DNA from: an uncultured Clostridia bacterium
GTDB lineage: Bacteria > Bacillota > Clostridia > UBA1381
DNA length: 64,000 nt
Assembly: GCA_934501535.1 (NCBI GenBank)
Contig: CAKSUM010000001.1
Location: 1-64,000, forward strand
Direction of reading: 5' to 3'
Shown here: piece by piece, positions 17,561 to 26,093 of the stretch
Position numbering within the stretch: position 1 is the first letter of the stretch
Layout of the letters: each line of letters opens with the position of its first letter
The notes under the pieces: generated by a model
What the model was told of the DNA's origin: nothing
Database searches by the model: none
The model's input: the letters and a program-made list of their open reading frames with translations, nothing else
Made by a program: the position numbers and the translations under genes

Positions 17561-18598
17561 TTATAGCCTTTCAATTTCTTCCATAAGTGCAGGAATAATT
17601 TCATTTTCCGGCACTTTTCGTATAATTTTTCCCTTTTTGAATATTAAACCTTCGCCCACGCCGCCGGCAACTCCGACATCAGCCTCACGCGCCTCTCCCG
17701 GCCCGTTTACGGCGCAGCCCATAACGGCTACCTTAATATCCTTATCAATATTCTTGAGCCGTTCTTCCATTTCTGCCGCAATCGGAATCATGTCAATACG
17801 TGTACGGCCGCACGTCGGACAGGAAATCAGCTCAGCGCCCTGTCTGCGCATACCGAGCACCTTCAGAATATCTTTTGCGGCGTATATTTCCTTAACAGGA
17901 TCCGCCGTCAGCGAAACGCGCATTGTGTTGCCTATTCCCTCCGACAAAAGCGCGCCTATTCCCACCGCCGATTTAATCATACCCATTCCTGCGGTCCCGG
18001 CTTCGGTTACGCCCACATGCAGCGGTATGTCATTGAGCTTGTCAAATTTTCTGTATGCCGCAAGCATCGTAGGAACATCCGAAACCTTTATGGATACCGC
18101 AATATCCGTAAAATTCAGGTCATCAAGAATTTCCACATGCCTTAAAGCGCTTTCTACAAGTGCGTCCGCAGTCGGGCCGTTGTATTTTTCCAGCAAATCC
18201 TTTTCCAGCGAACCGCCGTTAACGCCTATTCTTATCGGTATTCCGCGTTCGCGGCAAGCGTCCGCCACCTGCCTGATGCGTTCCCTGTCACCGATATTCC
18301 CCGGATTTATGCGCACCTTATCAACTCCGCCTTTTATACATTCGAGCGCCAGCCGGTAATCAAAATGTATATCGCTTACGAGCGGAATTGAGATTTGTTT
18401 TTTTATCTCGGCAACGGCATACGCAGCATTCATATCAAGTACGGCAACGCGTACAATTTCGCAGCCTGCCGCAGTCAGACGCTTTATCTGTTCCACCGTC
18501 GCAGCAACGTTTCTCGTGTCGGTGTTCGTCATAGACTGAATGGAAACCGGATTATCTCCGCCGATTTTCACGCCGCCGACATTTATGACTCTTTTCAT
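17561..18598 (-). CDS. ispG: 4-hydroxy-3-methylbut-2-en-1-yl diphosphate synthase
   Basis: A 345-residue IspG (GcpE), an iron-sulfur enzyme of the MEP isoprenoid pathway. The N-terminal TIM barrel begins VGGVKIGGDNPVSIQSMTNT; the C-terminal domain carries the cluster cysteines in SCPTCGRTRID and AVMGCAVNGPGEA, with the fourth ligand a Glu nearby as in the family. It follows rseP in the conserved uppS-cdsA-dxr-rseP-ispG order. Start ATG follows GAAAGGA. Confidence 0.97.
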   Translation of the reverse strand: MKRVINVGGVKIGGDNPVSIQSMTNTDTRNVAATVEQIKRLTAAGCEIVRVAVLDMNAAYAVAEIKKQISIPLVSDIHFDYRLALECIKGGVDKVRINPGNIGDRERIRQVADACRERGIPIRIGVNGGSLEKDLLEKYNGPTADALVESALRHVEILDDLNFTDIAVSIKVSDVPTMLAAYRKFDKLNDIPLHVGVTEAGTAGMGMIKSAVGIGALLSEGIGNTMRVSLTADPVKEIYAAKDILKVLGMRRQGAELISCPTCGRTRIDMIPIAAEMEERLKNIDKDIKVAVMGCAVNGPGEAREADVGVAGGVGEGLIFKKGKIIRKVPENEIIPALMEEIERL

Positions 18599-18621
18599 CT
18601 TATTGTGTCCTTTCCGCAGAT

Positions 18622-19767
18622 TTATTTAATAAGCTTCATAATATCGTTAAAACATATCACCCCGGCAAAAGCAAGCAGCAGCAAAAGTCCTATTGCATGC
18701 ACCAAGCCCTCTTTTTCGGGCGGCACCGGTTTTCCTCTTATAAGCTCTACAAGCATGAAAAACAGACGTCCCCCGTCAAGAGCCGGAAGCGGCAAAAGGT
18801 TAAATATGCCGAGGTTCACCGTCAGCATAGCGATGATAAACAAAACGTTCAGTGCGCTGTCCTTTCCGGAATGTACCGCCTGATTTACCACTCCCGCAAC
18901 GCCTACCGGACCGGACACGTTTTCCAGTCCCGAATGTCCGGAAATCATATCCCAAAGCGCACGGTATATACTTTTCGCCACAAACTCCGTATAATACCAC
19001 GCCTGCGGAACAATATTGAGCGGTGTTACTTCGGTGACAAGCGGTTCAAATCCGATTATGCACCGCGAGCTTGAAACAGTCTGCCCGATATAGCTTTCAG
19101 GAATATCTCCTTTTTGGTATTCAACGGTATTTTTGCGCGTAATCCCGTTAATCGTGTCGGTATATTCCGCCGATGTTTCACCGTATTCCACCGATGTTTC
19201 GTCAATCGACGGCAAAACCGAAAATGACAGCTTTTTTCCGTCCCTTTTTACAACGATTTCAAATTCCTTGCCCGACTCAAATTCCGAGGTGTACAGAGTG
19301 ACATCATTGTATGAATTTATCCTGTGCCCGTTAATGCGTATTATCTTGTCGCCTGCCTGCACGCCGCTCTGCGCAAGGTACGCGCGTTCGTCAACCTTTC
19401 CGATTGTGTTGGAGCGAAAAGGTCCCGTCATTCCGACAATTACGATAAAAAGCACAAAGCCGAGAATTAAATTCAGCACCGCACCTGCCGCCACTACCAA
19501 AAAGCGTTTCCATAATTTTTGGTTTCCGAACGCCGTTGGGCTGTCGCTGCCTTCGTCCTCGCCCTCCAGCCGGCAGTAGCCTCCGATGGGCAAAAGCCGA
19601 AGTGTATACAATGTTTCTTTTCCCTGTTTTTTCAGGATTGCCGGTCCCATGCCTATTGCAAATTCCGGCACACCCACTCCGACCGATTTTGCCATTATAA
19701 AATGACCGAACTCGTGCAGCGTTATCATAACCATAAAAATTATGACTGTCACAATTGCAGTAATCAA
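18622..19767 (-). CDS. rseP: RseP-type site-2 zinc metalloprotease
   Basis: A 381-residue membrane protease that cuts anti-sigma factors and signal-peptide remnants within the membrane. Seen: HEFGH at residues 18-22 in the first helix, a PDZ domain (GVQAGDKIIRINGHRINSYNDV) at about 135-180, a second extracytoplasmic stretch, and the LPALDGGRLFF motif supplying the third zinc ligand near residue 325. Four transmembrane helices are likely. The start codon appears to be TTG at 19767, 8 nt after GGGAG and 4 bp after the dxr stop. Confidence 0.94.
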   Translation of the reverse strand: MITAIVTVIIFMVMITLHEFGHFIMAKSVGVGVPEFAIGMGPAILKKQGKETLYTLRLLPIGGYCRLEGEDEGSDSPTAFGNQKLWKRFLVVAAGAVLNLILGFVLFIVIVGMTGPFRSNTIGKVDERAYLAQSGVQAGDKIIRINGHRINSYNDVTLYTSEFESGKEFEIVVKRDGKKLSFSVLPSIDETSVEYGETSAEYTDTINGITRKNTVEYQKGDIPESYIGQTVSSSRCIIGFEPLVTEVTPLNIVPQAWYYTEFVAKSIYRALWDMISGHSGLENVSGPVGVAGVVNQAVHSGKDSALNVLFIIAMLTVNLGIFNLLPLPALDGGRLFFMLVELIRGKPVPPEKEGLVHAIGLLLLLAFAGVICFNDIMKLIK

Positions 19768-19771
19768 AAAA

Positions 19772-20920
19772 TCAACTCCCGTATACTAAATTTCTTGCAT
19801 ATTTATCCGCCTCGAGAATATCTTCAATCGTCGGATTATCAATATTCCTCACGCTTTGCATTGCTGTCTGTATTTTTTCCGAAATATCAAGATAGCCGAT
19901 TTTTCCTTTCAGAAACATATCAACCGCCGCCTCATCGCTGCTGTTGAATACCGTCGGGAGTATTCCTCCCTCGCGCCCGGCTTTTTTTGCAAGCTCAAGC
20001 GCATAAAACGTATCCGTATCCGGTTTTGCGAATGTCAAGTCCGGATAATCCGAAAAATCCAGTTCATTTCCGCTCATCGGCAGCCTGTCGGGATATGTGA
20101 GCGCATACTGTATCGGCAGCTTCATATCGGGTACGCCGAGCTGTGCTATAACCGCATTATCCTGATACATTACAGCCGAGTGAACAACACTCTGCCTGTG
20201 CACAAGCACTTCTATTTGGTCTACGCTGATATCAAAAAGCCATTTTGCCTCAATTACTTCAAGTCCTTTATTGACAAGAGTTGACGAGTCAATCGTTACC
20301 TTTGCACCCATGTTCCAGTTAGGGTGTTTAAGCGCATCGGCGGGAGTCACATTCTTAAGTTCCTCCCTTTTCCTGCCGAAAAAAGGACCGCCCGACGCCG
20401 TCAGCAATATTTTTTTTATTTTTTTCGGGTTTCCCTGAAGCGACTGAAATATTGCCGAATGCTCGCTGTCAACGGGCAGCAGCTTGACGCCGTATTCACG
20501 TGCAAGACTTGTTACGATATGTCCTCCCGTCACAAGGGTTTCCTTGTTGGCAAGCGCAATATTTTTTCCTGCCTTGATTGCCGCAATTGTCGGCAGCAGT
20601 CCGGAAATTCCCACAACAGCCGTTACAACGGTTTCAGCCTCCGGACAAACCGCGGCGTCGATAAGTCCCTCCTTACCGGATACAACCTTTACATCAAGAT
20701 CCGAAACCTTTACTTTAAATTCCGCCGCTTTTTTTTCATCGGTAACGCATACAAGCTCCGGCTTAAATTCTCTGGTCTGCCGTTCCAGCAAGTCAATATT
20801 TGAATGTGCCGTAAGCGCATGAACGCGTATTCCTTTATAATGTCTTGCAACTTCAAGTGTTTGCGTGCCTATTGAACCTGTTGACCCCAATATTGATATA
20901 TTATGTTTAAATTCCTGCAT
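19772..20920 (-). CDS. dxr: 1-deoxy-D-xylulose 5-phosphate reductoisomerase
   Basis: A 382-residue NADPH enzyme for the second step of the MEP pathway. Seen: ILGSTGSIGTQTLEVAR for NADPH, LANKETLVTGG, PVDSEHSAIFQSLQG with the metal ligands, and LTASGGPFFG. It lies between cdsA and rseP. An inverted repeat in the 89-bp gap before it may attenuate read-through. With ispG and uppS nearby it indicates that isoprenoids are made by the MEP route. Confidence 0.97.
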   Translation of the reverse strand: MQEFKHNISILGSTGSIGTQTLEVARHYKGIRVHALTAHSNIDLLERQTREFKPELVCVTDEKKAAEFKVKVSDLDVKVVSGKEGLIDAAVCPEAETVVTAVVGISGLLPTIAAIKAGKNIALANKETLVTGGHIVTSLAREYGVKLLPVDSEHSAIFQSLQGNPKKIKKILLTASGGPFFGRKREELKNVTPADALKHPNWNMGAKVTIDSSTLVNKGLEVIEAKWLFDISVDQIEVLVHRQSVVHSAVMYQDNAVIAQLGVPDMKLPIQYALTYPDRLPMSGNELDFSDYPDLTFAKPDTDTFYALELAKKAGREGGILPTVFNSSDEAAVDMFLKGKIGYLDISEKIQTAMQSVRNIDNPTIEDILEADKYARNLVYGS

Positions 20921-20952
20921 TATACCATTTCCTTTTAAAGTGTGTTTACGGC

Positions 20953-20996
20953 AAAAATACGGTTATTCCGCAGATTTACCACGAAAACCGTATTTT
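20953..20996 (-). terminator. Long hairpin with T-run between cdsA and dxr
   Basis: Perfect 11-bp arms (AAAATACGGTT and AACCGTATTTT) separated by about 21 nt are followed by T residues on the minus strand. The large loop makes it a weak or conditional terminator inside an otherwise continuous operon. Confidence 0.5.
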
Positions 20997-21009
20997 CATC
21001 AACTGTTTT

Positions 21010-21804
21010 TTATAAAACAATATGCATCATTGCATAATACACAAACGGTGCCGCAAAGAGAACGCTGTCAAATCTGTCCAGCAAGCCTCCGTGCCCCGGA
21101 AGAAGCGTTCCGTAATCTTTTTTGCCGTAATCGCGTTTAATACATGACGCAGCCAAATCTCCGAACTGTGACAGCACCGAACCTGCAATTCCGATAAAAG
21201 CGAACTTTGCAAGATATATTTCCTCCGGCATACCCTTTGCCATTATTTCAACCATAAGGTAAATATATGCGACACTGCCGAGGCATGATAAAATTATTCC
21301 GCCGACCGAGCCCTCAATCGTCTTTTTGGGGCTAATTTTCGGTGCAAGCTTGTGCTTGCCTATAAGTTTTCCCGTGAAATACGCTCCGGTATCTGTGAGC
21401 CACGCGCATACAAACGGCAGCAGCACCGTATATTTGTCAAACCGTTTTCTTATCATGAAAAGCGATGACATCAGCACTGCAATCGCAACAGCGGCAAATC
21501 CGGCTGTCATCAGCTTTTTTGAATCGGTTTTTTCATGCATGAATACCATTGCAATGAGCGGAACCATGCATGCCGCCGTAAATGCGAAAATCTGCTTGTT
21601 TAAAATAAATCCGGCGCATACGCACAAAGCGGAAACATATCCCGGAATACGCGCCGTTCTATCAAGCTCCATTACATTATACATCTCATAAAGCATACCG
21701 AGAACTATCAGCGTGACAGCACAATAAAGCACGTAATGATGTGCAAAAACAACGGCAAAAAAAACCGCAAGCCCTATAACCGACGTAAGTATTCTTTTAA
21801 GCAT
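21010..21804 (-). CDS. cdsA: Phosphatidate cytidylyltransferase
   Basis: A 264-residue integral membrane enzyme making CDP-diacylglycerol. About eight hydrophobic helices, then the CDP-alcohol transferase signature visible in KHKLAPKISPKKTIEGSVGG and SQFGDLAASCIKRDYGKKDYGTLLPGHGG near the C-terminus. The start at 21804 follows GGAGGGG; a frame that starts earlier overlaps uppS. It begins one base after the uppS stop codon. Confidence 0.95.
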   Translation of the reverse strand: MLKRILTSVIGLAVFFAVVFAHHYVLYCAVTLIVLGMLYEMYNVMELDRTARIPGYVSALCVCAGFILNKQIFAFTAACMVPLIAMVFMHEKTDSKKLMTAGFAAVAIAVLMSSLFMIRKRFDKYTVLLPFVCAWLTDTGAYFTGKLIGKHKLAPKISPKKTIEGSVGGIILSCLGSVAYIYLMVEIMAKGMPEEIYLAKFAFIGIAGSVLSQFGDLAASCIKRDYGKKDYGTLLPGHGGLLDRFDSVLFAAPFVYYAMMHIVL

Positions 21805-21805
21805 A

Positions 21806-22546
21806 TTATACCCCTCCGTATCTTCTGTTTCTGCGCTGATATTCCAAAACGGCTTCATGCAGGTCTTTTACGGAAAAATCCGGCCAAAGCGTTTTGGTAA
21901 AATACAGCTCCGAATACGAAGCCTGCCACATCATAAAATTTGAAAGGCGAAGCTCATTGCTTGTTCTTATTATCAAATCCGGGTCGGGCTGACCCGCCGT
22001 ATACAGACTGCCCGATATATCATCGGCAGTGATATTTTCCGGCAGACATTCTCCCGACGCCGCTTTTTCGGCAATATGTCTGACCGCATTCACAATTTCC
22101 TCACGGCTGCCGTAATTTAAGGCAATATTCATGATAATACCGGTATTGTTCTTTGTAAATTCCTCGGTTTTTTTAATCTGCTCTCTTATCTTTTCCGACA
22201 GCTCTTTGCGCGAGCCGATTGCACGGATAACAACATTCTCGCCGGCAAGCGTTTTTTCTGCGTCCTTTAAGTAGTTATACAGCAAATTCATCAGAAAATC
22301 GACCTCATCTTTGGGTCTTTTCCAGTTTTCGGTCGAAAATGCGTAAACAGTGATGTACTTTATCCCCATTTTGTTGCACTCGGTCACAATTTTTTTCAGG
22401 GTATCGGCGCCCGCCTGATGACCTGCGCTCCGCGGCAGTCCGCGTTTTTTTGCCCATCTGCCGTTGCCGTCCATGATTACGCCTATATGCTCCGGCAGAT
22501 TATTGTAATCTATGCCAGTATCCTTTACTTTTTTTCTGAAAAACAC
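21806..22546 (-). CDS. uppS: Undecaprenyl diphosphate synthase
   Basis: A 246-residue cis-prenyltransferase making the C55 carrier for peptidoglycan. Seen: HIGVIMDGNGRWAKKRGLPR with the catalytic Asp, TVYAFSTENWKRP, and DLIIRTSNELRLSNFMMWQ then YSELYFTKTLWPDF. The start is read as the GTG at 22546 (VFFRKK) with GGAG 6 nt upstream; a longer frame adds a Gly-rich segment that overlaps the internal promoter region. Confidence 0.95.
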   Translation of the reverse strand: MFFRKKVKDTGIDYNNLPEHIGVIMDGNGRWAKKRGLPRSAGHQAGADTLKKIVTECNKMGIKYITVYAFSTENWKRPKDEVDFLMNLLYNYLKDAEKTLAGENVVIRAIGSRKELSEKIREQIKKTEEFTKNNTGIIMNIALNYGSREEIVNAVRHIAEKAASGECLPENITADDISGSLYTAGQPDPDLIIRTSNELRLSNFMMWQASYSELYFTKTLWPDFSVKDLHEAVLEYQRRNRRYGGV

Positions 22547-22595
22547 AAAATACTCCAATCCGCCGCAAATTCCGCGCGGCAATGAATTTATAATG

Positions 22596-22626
22596 CCAAA
22601 AAGGACGCGGCAAAGCTCCCCCGTCC
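22596..22626 (-). terminator. Internal terminator between frr and uppS
   Basis: A GGACG/CGTCC stem, extended by further G-C pairs, precedes TTTTT on the minus strand in the 161-bp frr-uppS gap, followed by a TATAA-like element. It suggests that pyrH-frr and uppS onward can be expressed separately. Confidence 0.55.
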
Positions 22627-22707
22627 TGTACAGTCCGTCTTAAATGCGCTTGCCGCACATGAGAAGTCACCGTACAAAACAGGCATCTTTACCGTCGTCC
22701 CCGTTTA

Positions 22708-23268
22708 TTAAACCTCAAGTATTTCCTTTTCCTTTGAAGCTGTTATATCCTCAACTTCTTTTATAAACTTATCCGTGAGGTTCTGAATATCTTTTTCAAT
22801 AGTCTTTAAATCGTCCTCCGTCACCTCGCCGGCTTTCTGCTTTTTCTTGTAATCGTCCATGGCTTCACGGCGCGCATTTCTTATCTGCACCTTTGCCTCC
22901 TCGGAATACTTCTTAACAACCTTAACAAGCTCTTTTCTTCTTTCCTCGGTAAGCGGCGGAAAATTCAGTCTGATAACCTTACCGTCATTTTGCGGTGCGA
23001 TACCGATTTCGGATTTGTTTATAGCCTTTTCGATTTCTCCGAGAATACTCTGATCCCACGGCTGAATTACAAGCATGCGCGGTTCCGGCGTCGAAACCGA
23101 ACCGATTTGCGCGATAGGCGTCATTGTGCCGTAATATTCAACGGCAACCTTGTCAAGAACCGACGCATTTGCTCTGCCGGCTCTGATTGTTTTAAGTTCG
23201 GAATGAAATCCTTCCACTCTCTTATTCATTTTTTCTTCAATTTCCGGATATTTACCCATTTTTTTCAC
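22708..23268 (-). CDS. frr: Ribosome recycling factor
   Basis: A 186-residue RRF, which with EF-G splits post-termination ribosomes. The long three-helix bundle contains the signature ELKTIRAGRANASVLDKV, the beta domain begins VEYYGTMTPIAQIGSVSTPE, and NFPPLTEERRKELVK follows. The start could be the GTG at 23268 or the ATG three codons later; the Shine-Dalgarno AAAGG is at 4 or 13 nt. It directly follows pyrH, the standard arrangement. Confidence 0.96.
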   Translation of the reverse strand: MKKMGKYPEIEEKMNKRVEGFHSELKTIRAGRANASVLDKVAVEYYGTMTPIAQIGSVSTPEPRMLVIQPWDQSILGEIEKAINKSEIGIAPQNDGKVIRLNFPPLTEERRKELVKVVKKYSEEAKVQIRNARREAMDDYKKKQKAGEVTEDDLKTIEKDIQNLTDKFIKEVEDITASKEKEILEV

Positions 23269-23290
23269 TTACCTTTCTTATATAAAATAT

Positions 23291-24010
23291 TTATCTTGTT
23301 CCCTCTTTTGTCACAAGCGTACCGATTTTTTCGCCGGAAACCGCCCTTACGATATTTTCCGGGTCATCGAGGCCGAAAACCAAAATCGGCATATCGTTGT
23401 CACGGCACATTGACGCCGCTGTCGAATCCATAACTCCCAATTCTTTTGAGAGAATATCGTTAAAGGACAGCGCATCAAATCTCTTTGCGTCCGGATTGAT
23501 ATTCGGGTCACTGTCATAAACCGCGTCAACCTTTTTGGCAAGAAGTATCACATCTGCTTCGGTTTCTATCGCACGAAGTGCAGCCGCCGTATCGGTTGAC
23601 ATGAACGGATTTCCCGTTCCTGCGCCGAAAATCACCACTCTGCCCTTTTCCAAGTGTCTTATTGCCTTAAGACGAATATACGGTTCGGCAATCTGACGCA
23701 TTTCAATGGCAGTCTGAACTCGCGTATCAACGCCGCAGCTTTCCAGCTCGGAACAAAGTCCCAGCGCATTGATGCAGGTTGCCAGCATGCCCATATGGTC
23801 CGCCCTTGTTCTGTCCATATTTCCGCCGCTTCTGCCGCGCCAGATGTTTCCGCCGCCGACAACTATCGAAACCTGCACGCCCATATCAACGATTTTTTTA
23901 ATATTTTCGCAGATACTGTGCATTGTGTCAACATCAAGTCCGTACCCCTTATGTCCTGCCAGCGACTCGCCGCTGACCTTCAAAAGCACTTTTTTATATT
24001 TTGCTTTCAT
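23291..24010 (-). CDS. pyrH: UMP kinase
   Basis: A 239-residue hexameric UMP kinase of the amino-acid kinase fold. Seen: VLLKVSGESLAG, VGGGNIWRG, MGMLATCINAL, and VIFGAGTGNPFMSTDTAAALRA, the UMP-binding stretch. The ATG at 24010 follows GGAGG; the longer frame adds Met-Pro-Leu residues with no ribosome site. It opens the large operon, with a consensus promoter about 170 bp upstream and a GC-rich leader. Confidence 0.96.
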   Translation of the reverse strand: MKAKYKKVLLKVSGESLAGHKGYGLDVDTMHSICENIKKIVDMGVQVSIVVGGGNIWRGRSGGNMDRTRADHMGMLATCINALGLCSELESCGVDTRVQTAIEMRQIAEPYIRLKAIRHLEKGRVVIFGAGTGNPFMSTDTAAALRAIETEADVILLAKKVDAVYDSDPNINPDAKRFDALSFNDILSKELGVMDSTAASMCRDNDMPILVFGLDDPENIVRAVSGEKIGTLVTKEGTR

Positions 24011-24178
24011 TTTTATCCTCCATTCCGCCGCCGACAGCGGCACGTTTCAGTATGAAAAATAACTACGTCCGTACCCATTCCGACCGCCTCTGCCGCGGCA
24101 TCGGAACACACACGCAATACACCGCTTATTTTTCACATCACTCTTATGTATACCAGTTTCATTTGTACTTTTTTGTAT

Positions 24179-24207
24179 ATTATACCATGAATTTTTAAAT
24201 CTTGCAA
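24179..24207 (-). promoter_or_regulatory. Promoter of the pyrH operon
   Basis: The minus strand carries TTGCAA (24202-24207), a 17-bp spacer ending in TGG and TATAAT (24179-24184), an extended -10. The transcript would have a leader of about 160 nt containing GC-rich inverted repeats (for example 24039-24053) but no recognisable riboswitch. Confidence 0.75.
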
Positions 24208-24214
24208 TCCTTTT

Positions 24215-26083
24215 TCAATATTTTATACGATATAATTCAATTCCGTCACGGCAATACACCGTGTCGAGCGCCGCCAGCCCTTCGGAATTAATATTGAAGT
24301 CCTCTCTCTCGCTGTCCGTGACCAGAATATAGTCAATCCCGTATTCTTTTGCGGTTTCCGCCGGATTTTCACCCTCATATATTTCCTTAATTACTTTATA
24401 GCGCCGATTCATTTCCTTTTCAAGCCCGTGAAAATACACATAAATTTCGGAGCCGGCATAAATATTCCGTCCGGCAAGCGCACATACAGGATTCAGGTGC
24501 TGATTTCCGCTTGCGAATACCGCATCGGTCGGTGTGTCCGACTTTACAAACTCCGCAAACTCAATATCCGCGTCTGTGAATGTTTTATACTGTCCGCCCG
24601 AAATATATTCTCTTATAACGGAAAGCGCGCCCGAAAACACCAGTGTAAAAATCATTCCGCATGCTATCAGTTTTGTTCCGCGCAGGTATTTCAGTCTGCG
24701 GTAAAGCATAAGCAGATAGTCGCTTATCAGTATTATGACCATCATATACGCAACAAAAAGCAGCTTGTTATTATCGTAATCATTCGGCTGAAATATCACT
24801 GTATTTGCTATCGCAAAAATCACCGCTCCGCTTATGCAGAACCGTTTCATAAAGCTGCTTGCGCACAGGTATGCCGGAACGGCAAGCACTGCGGCAAGCC
24901 CCCAGTTTTTAAGCCAAAACCAAACAGTCGGGTCGCTTTTATTGACCCACCCGAGCGCAATTCTGATAAAAGCGTCATTTCCCGCGCTTTGATAAAACGT
25001 CCAGTAGAACAGCTGTCCCGCGGCAAGCGCTGCCGTGACCGCGCCGTATATGCACCAATTCTTCACAAACCGTTTTTTATCACCGCACCGCGGCAAAAAT
25101 GCGAAAAAACATGATGCGGAAACTATCCCGAGCGCCAGAAAAGAATGAGTATGAATCATGGGCATGCAGCCGGCAGTTATTCCGAGAGCAAGGTATGCCG
25201 CCGTTTTTTCATGTTCAAGTGCGTCCGCAAGCAGCCAAAGTGCAAAAAACAGCACTCCCCACCCTGCCATCGTAGTCCGCTGAGGTATCAGCATATCGCA
25301 GATTGCATTAGCCCAGCGGATATTGTATTCATTGTAGTTTGTCGGCGTATTATAAAATTCCGTAAACATTCTTGTGAAATTTCCGGCATTTTCTTTTGCG
25401 CCGTCAAAAAAATATGCAAATCCGAAACCGCCGCCGAGAAAAAACAGCACCGTTGCAAGAACCGCACATCCGGAGCTTTTTGTGAGCTTTTTTGCAAGAA
25501 AATAAAACCCCGAAACATTCAGAAACGAAAACACAAAGCTCGGATATAAAATAGCGGTACGCAGGTCGCTCCCGAACAAATAAAGGCTTGACGAAAGACT
25601 GTCGAACAGAAACGGATAGCACAGCCGGCTGCCGGCAAGAAGATTGTACTGCGGCGGAAAAATCCCCTGTTCCGCAATCGATGTGACAAAGCCCATATGC
25701 ATCGCCAAATCCCCGTAGGTTGACTGTCCCGACGCAATTCCTCCGTCCGCAGGCACCATTATATGATTTGTCAGCAGCACACACATCAGCAGCGTAAACG
25801 TGCCGACAGTCACCGCTGCCGCACGGTTCGGTCTGCCGATATGCAAATCGGGTCTTTTCCCTATTATAAAATATACTCCGGCAAAAATAAGCGCAAGAAT
25901 AATATGCGCCACCCGGGTAAATCCGAACATCAAAGCAAGAGGAATAATCCCCGACATCAGTATGACGCTGCCGATTATTCCTCCTGTCCACAGCCTGAAA
26001 TATACGCTTTTGCCGCGAAAAATCACCCCGGCATACATCGTGCCGAGCACAATAAAAAGACTGTAGAAAATAACTCCAAGCAT
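24215..26083 (-). CDS. Large multi-pass membrane protein, GT-C-like
   Basis: A 622-residue protein with roughly 12-14 hydrophobic segments followed by a soluble C-terminal domain of about 120 residues (FAEFVKSDTPTDAVFASGNQ to the end, including IDYILVTDSERED). The first long loop has DLAMHMGFVTSIAEQGIFPP, an acidic-His placement seen in GT-C lipid-linked glycosyltransferases. I do not recognise the family firmly. It is the last gene of ftsK-ygiQ-folD-galK and 10 bp after galK, which suggests transfer of a galactose-containing or other sugar from a lipid carrier to the envelope. That role is inference. Confidence 0.55.
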   Translation of the reverse strand: MLGVIFYSLFIVLGTMYAGVIFRGKSVYFRLWTGGIIGSVILMSGIIPLALMFGFTRVAHIILALIFAGVYFIIGKRPDLHIGRPNRAAAVTVGTFTLLMCVLLTNHIMVPADGGIASGQSTYGDLAMHMGFVTSIAEQGIFPPQYNLLAGSRLCYPFLFDSLSSSLYLFGSDLRTAILYPSFVFSFLNVSGFYFLAKKLTKSSGCAVLATVLFFLGGGFGFAYFFDGAKENAGNFTRMFTEFYNTPTNYNEYNIRWANAICDMLIPQRTTMAGWGVLFFALWLLADALEHEKTAAYLALGITAGCMPMIHTHSFLALGIVSASCFFAFLPRCGDKKRFVKNWCIYGAVTAALAAGQLFYWTFYQSAGNDAFIRIALGWVNKSDPTVWFWLKNWGLAAVLAVPAYLCASSFMKRFCISGAVIFAIANTVIFQPNDYDNNKLLFVAYMMVIILISDYLLMLYRRLKYLRGTKLIACGMIFTLVFSGALSVIREYISGGQYKTFTDADIEFAEFVKSDTPTDAVFASGNQHLNPVCALAGRNIYAGSEIYVYFHGLEKEMNRRYKVIKEIYEGENPAETAKEYGIDYILVTDSEREDFNINSEGLAALDTVYCRDGIELYRIKY

Positions 26084-26093
26084 AAATTTACCT

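Noticed and set aside
24011..24178. PyrR or other riboswitch in the pyrH leader
   Set aside because: The 160-nt leader has GC-rich inverted repeats but no terminator with T-run and no known conserved binding loop.
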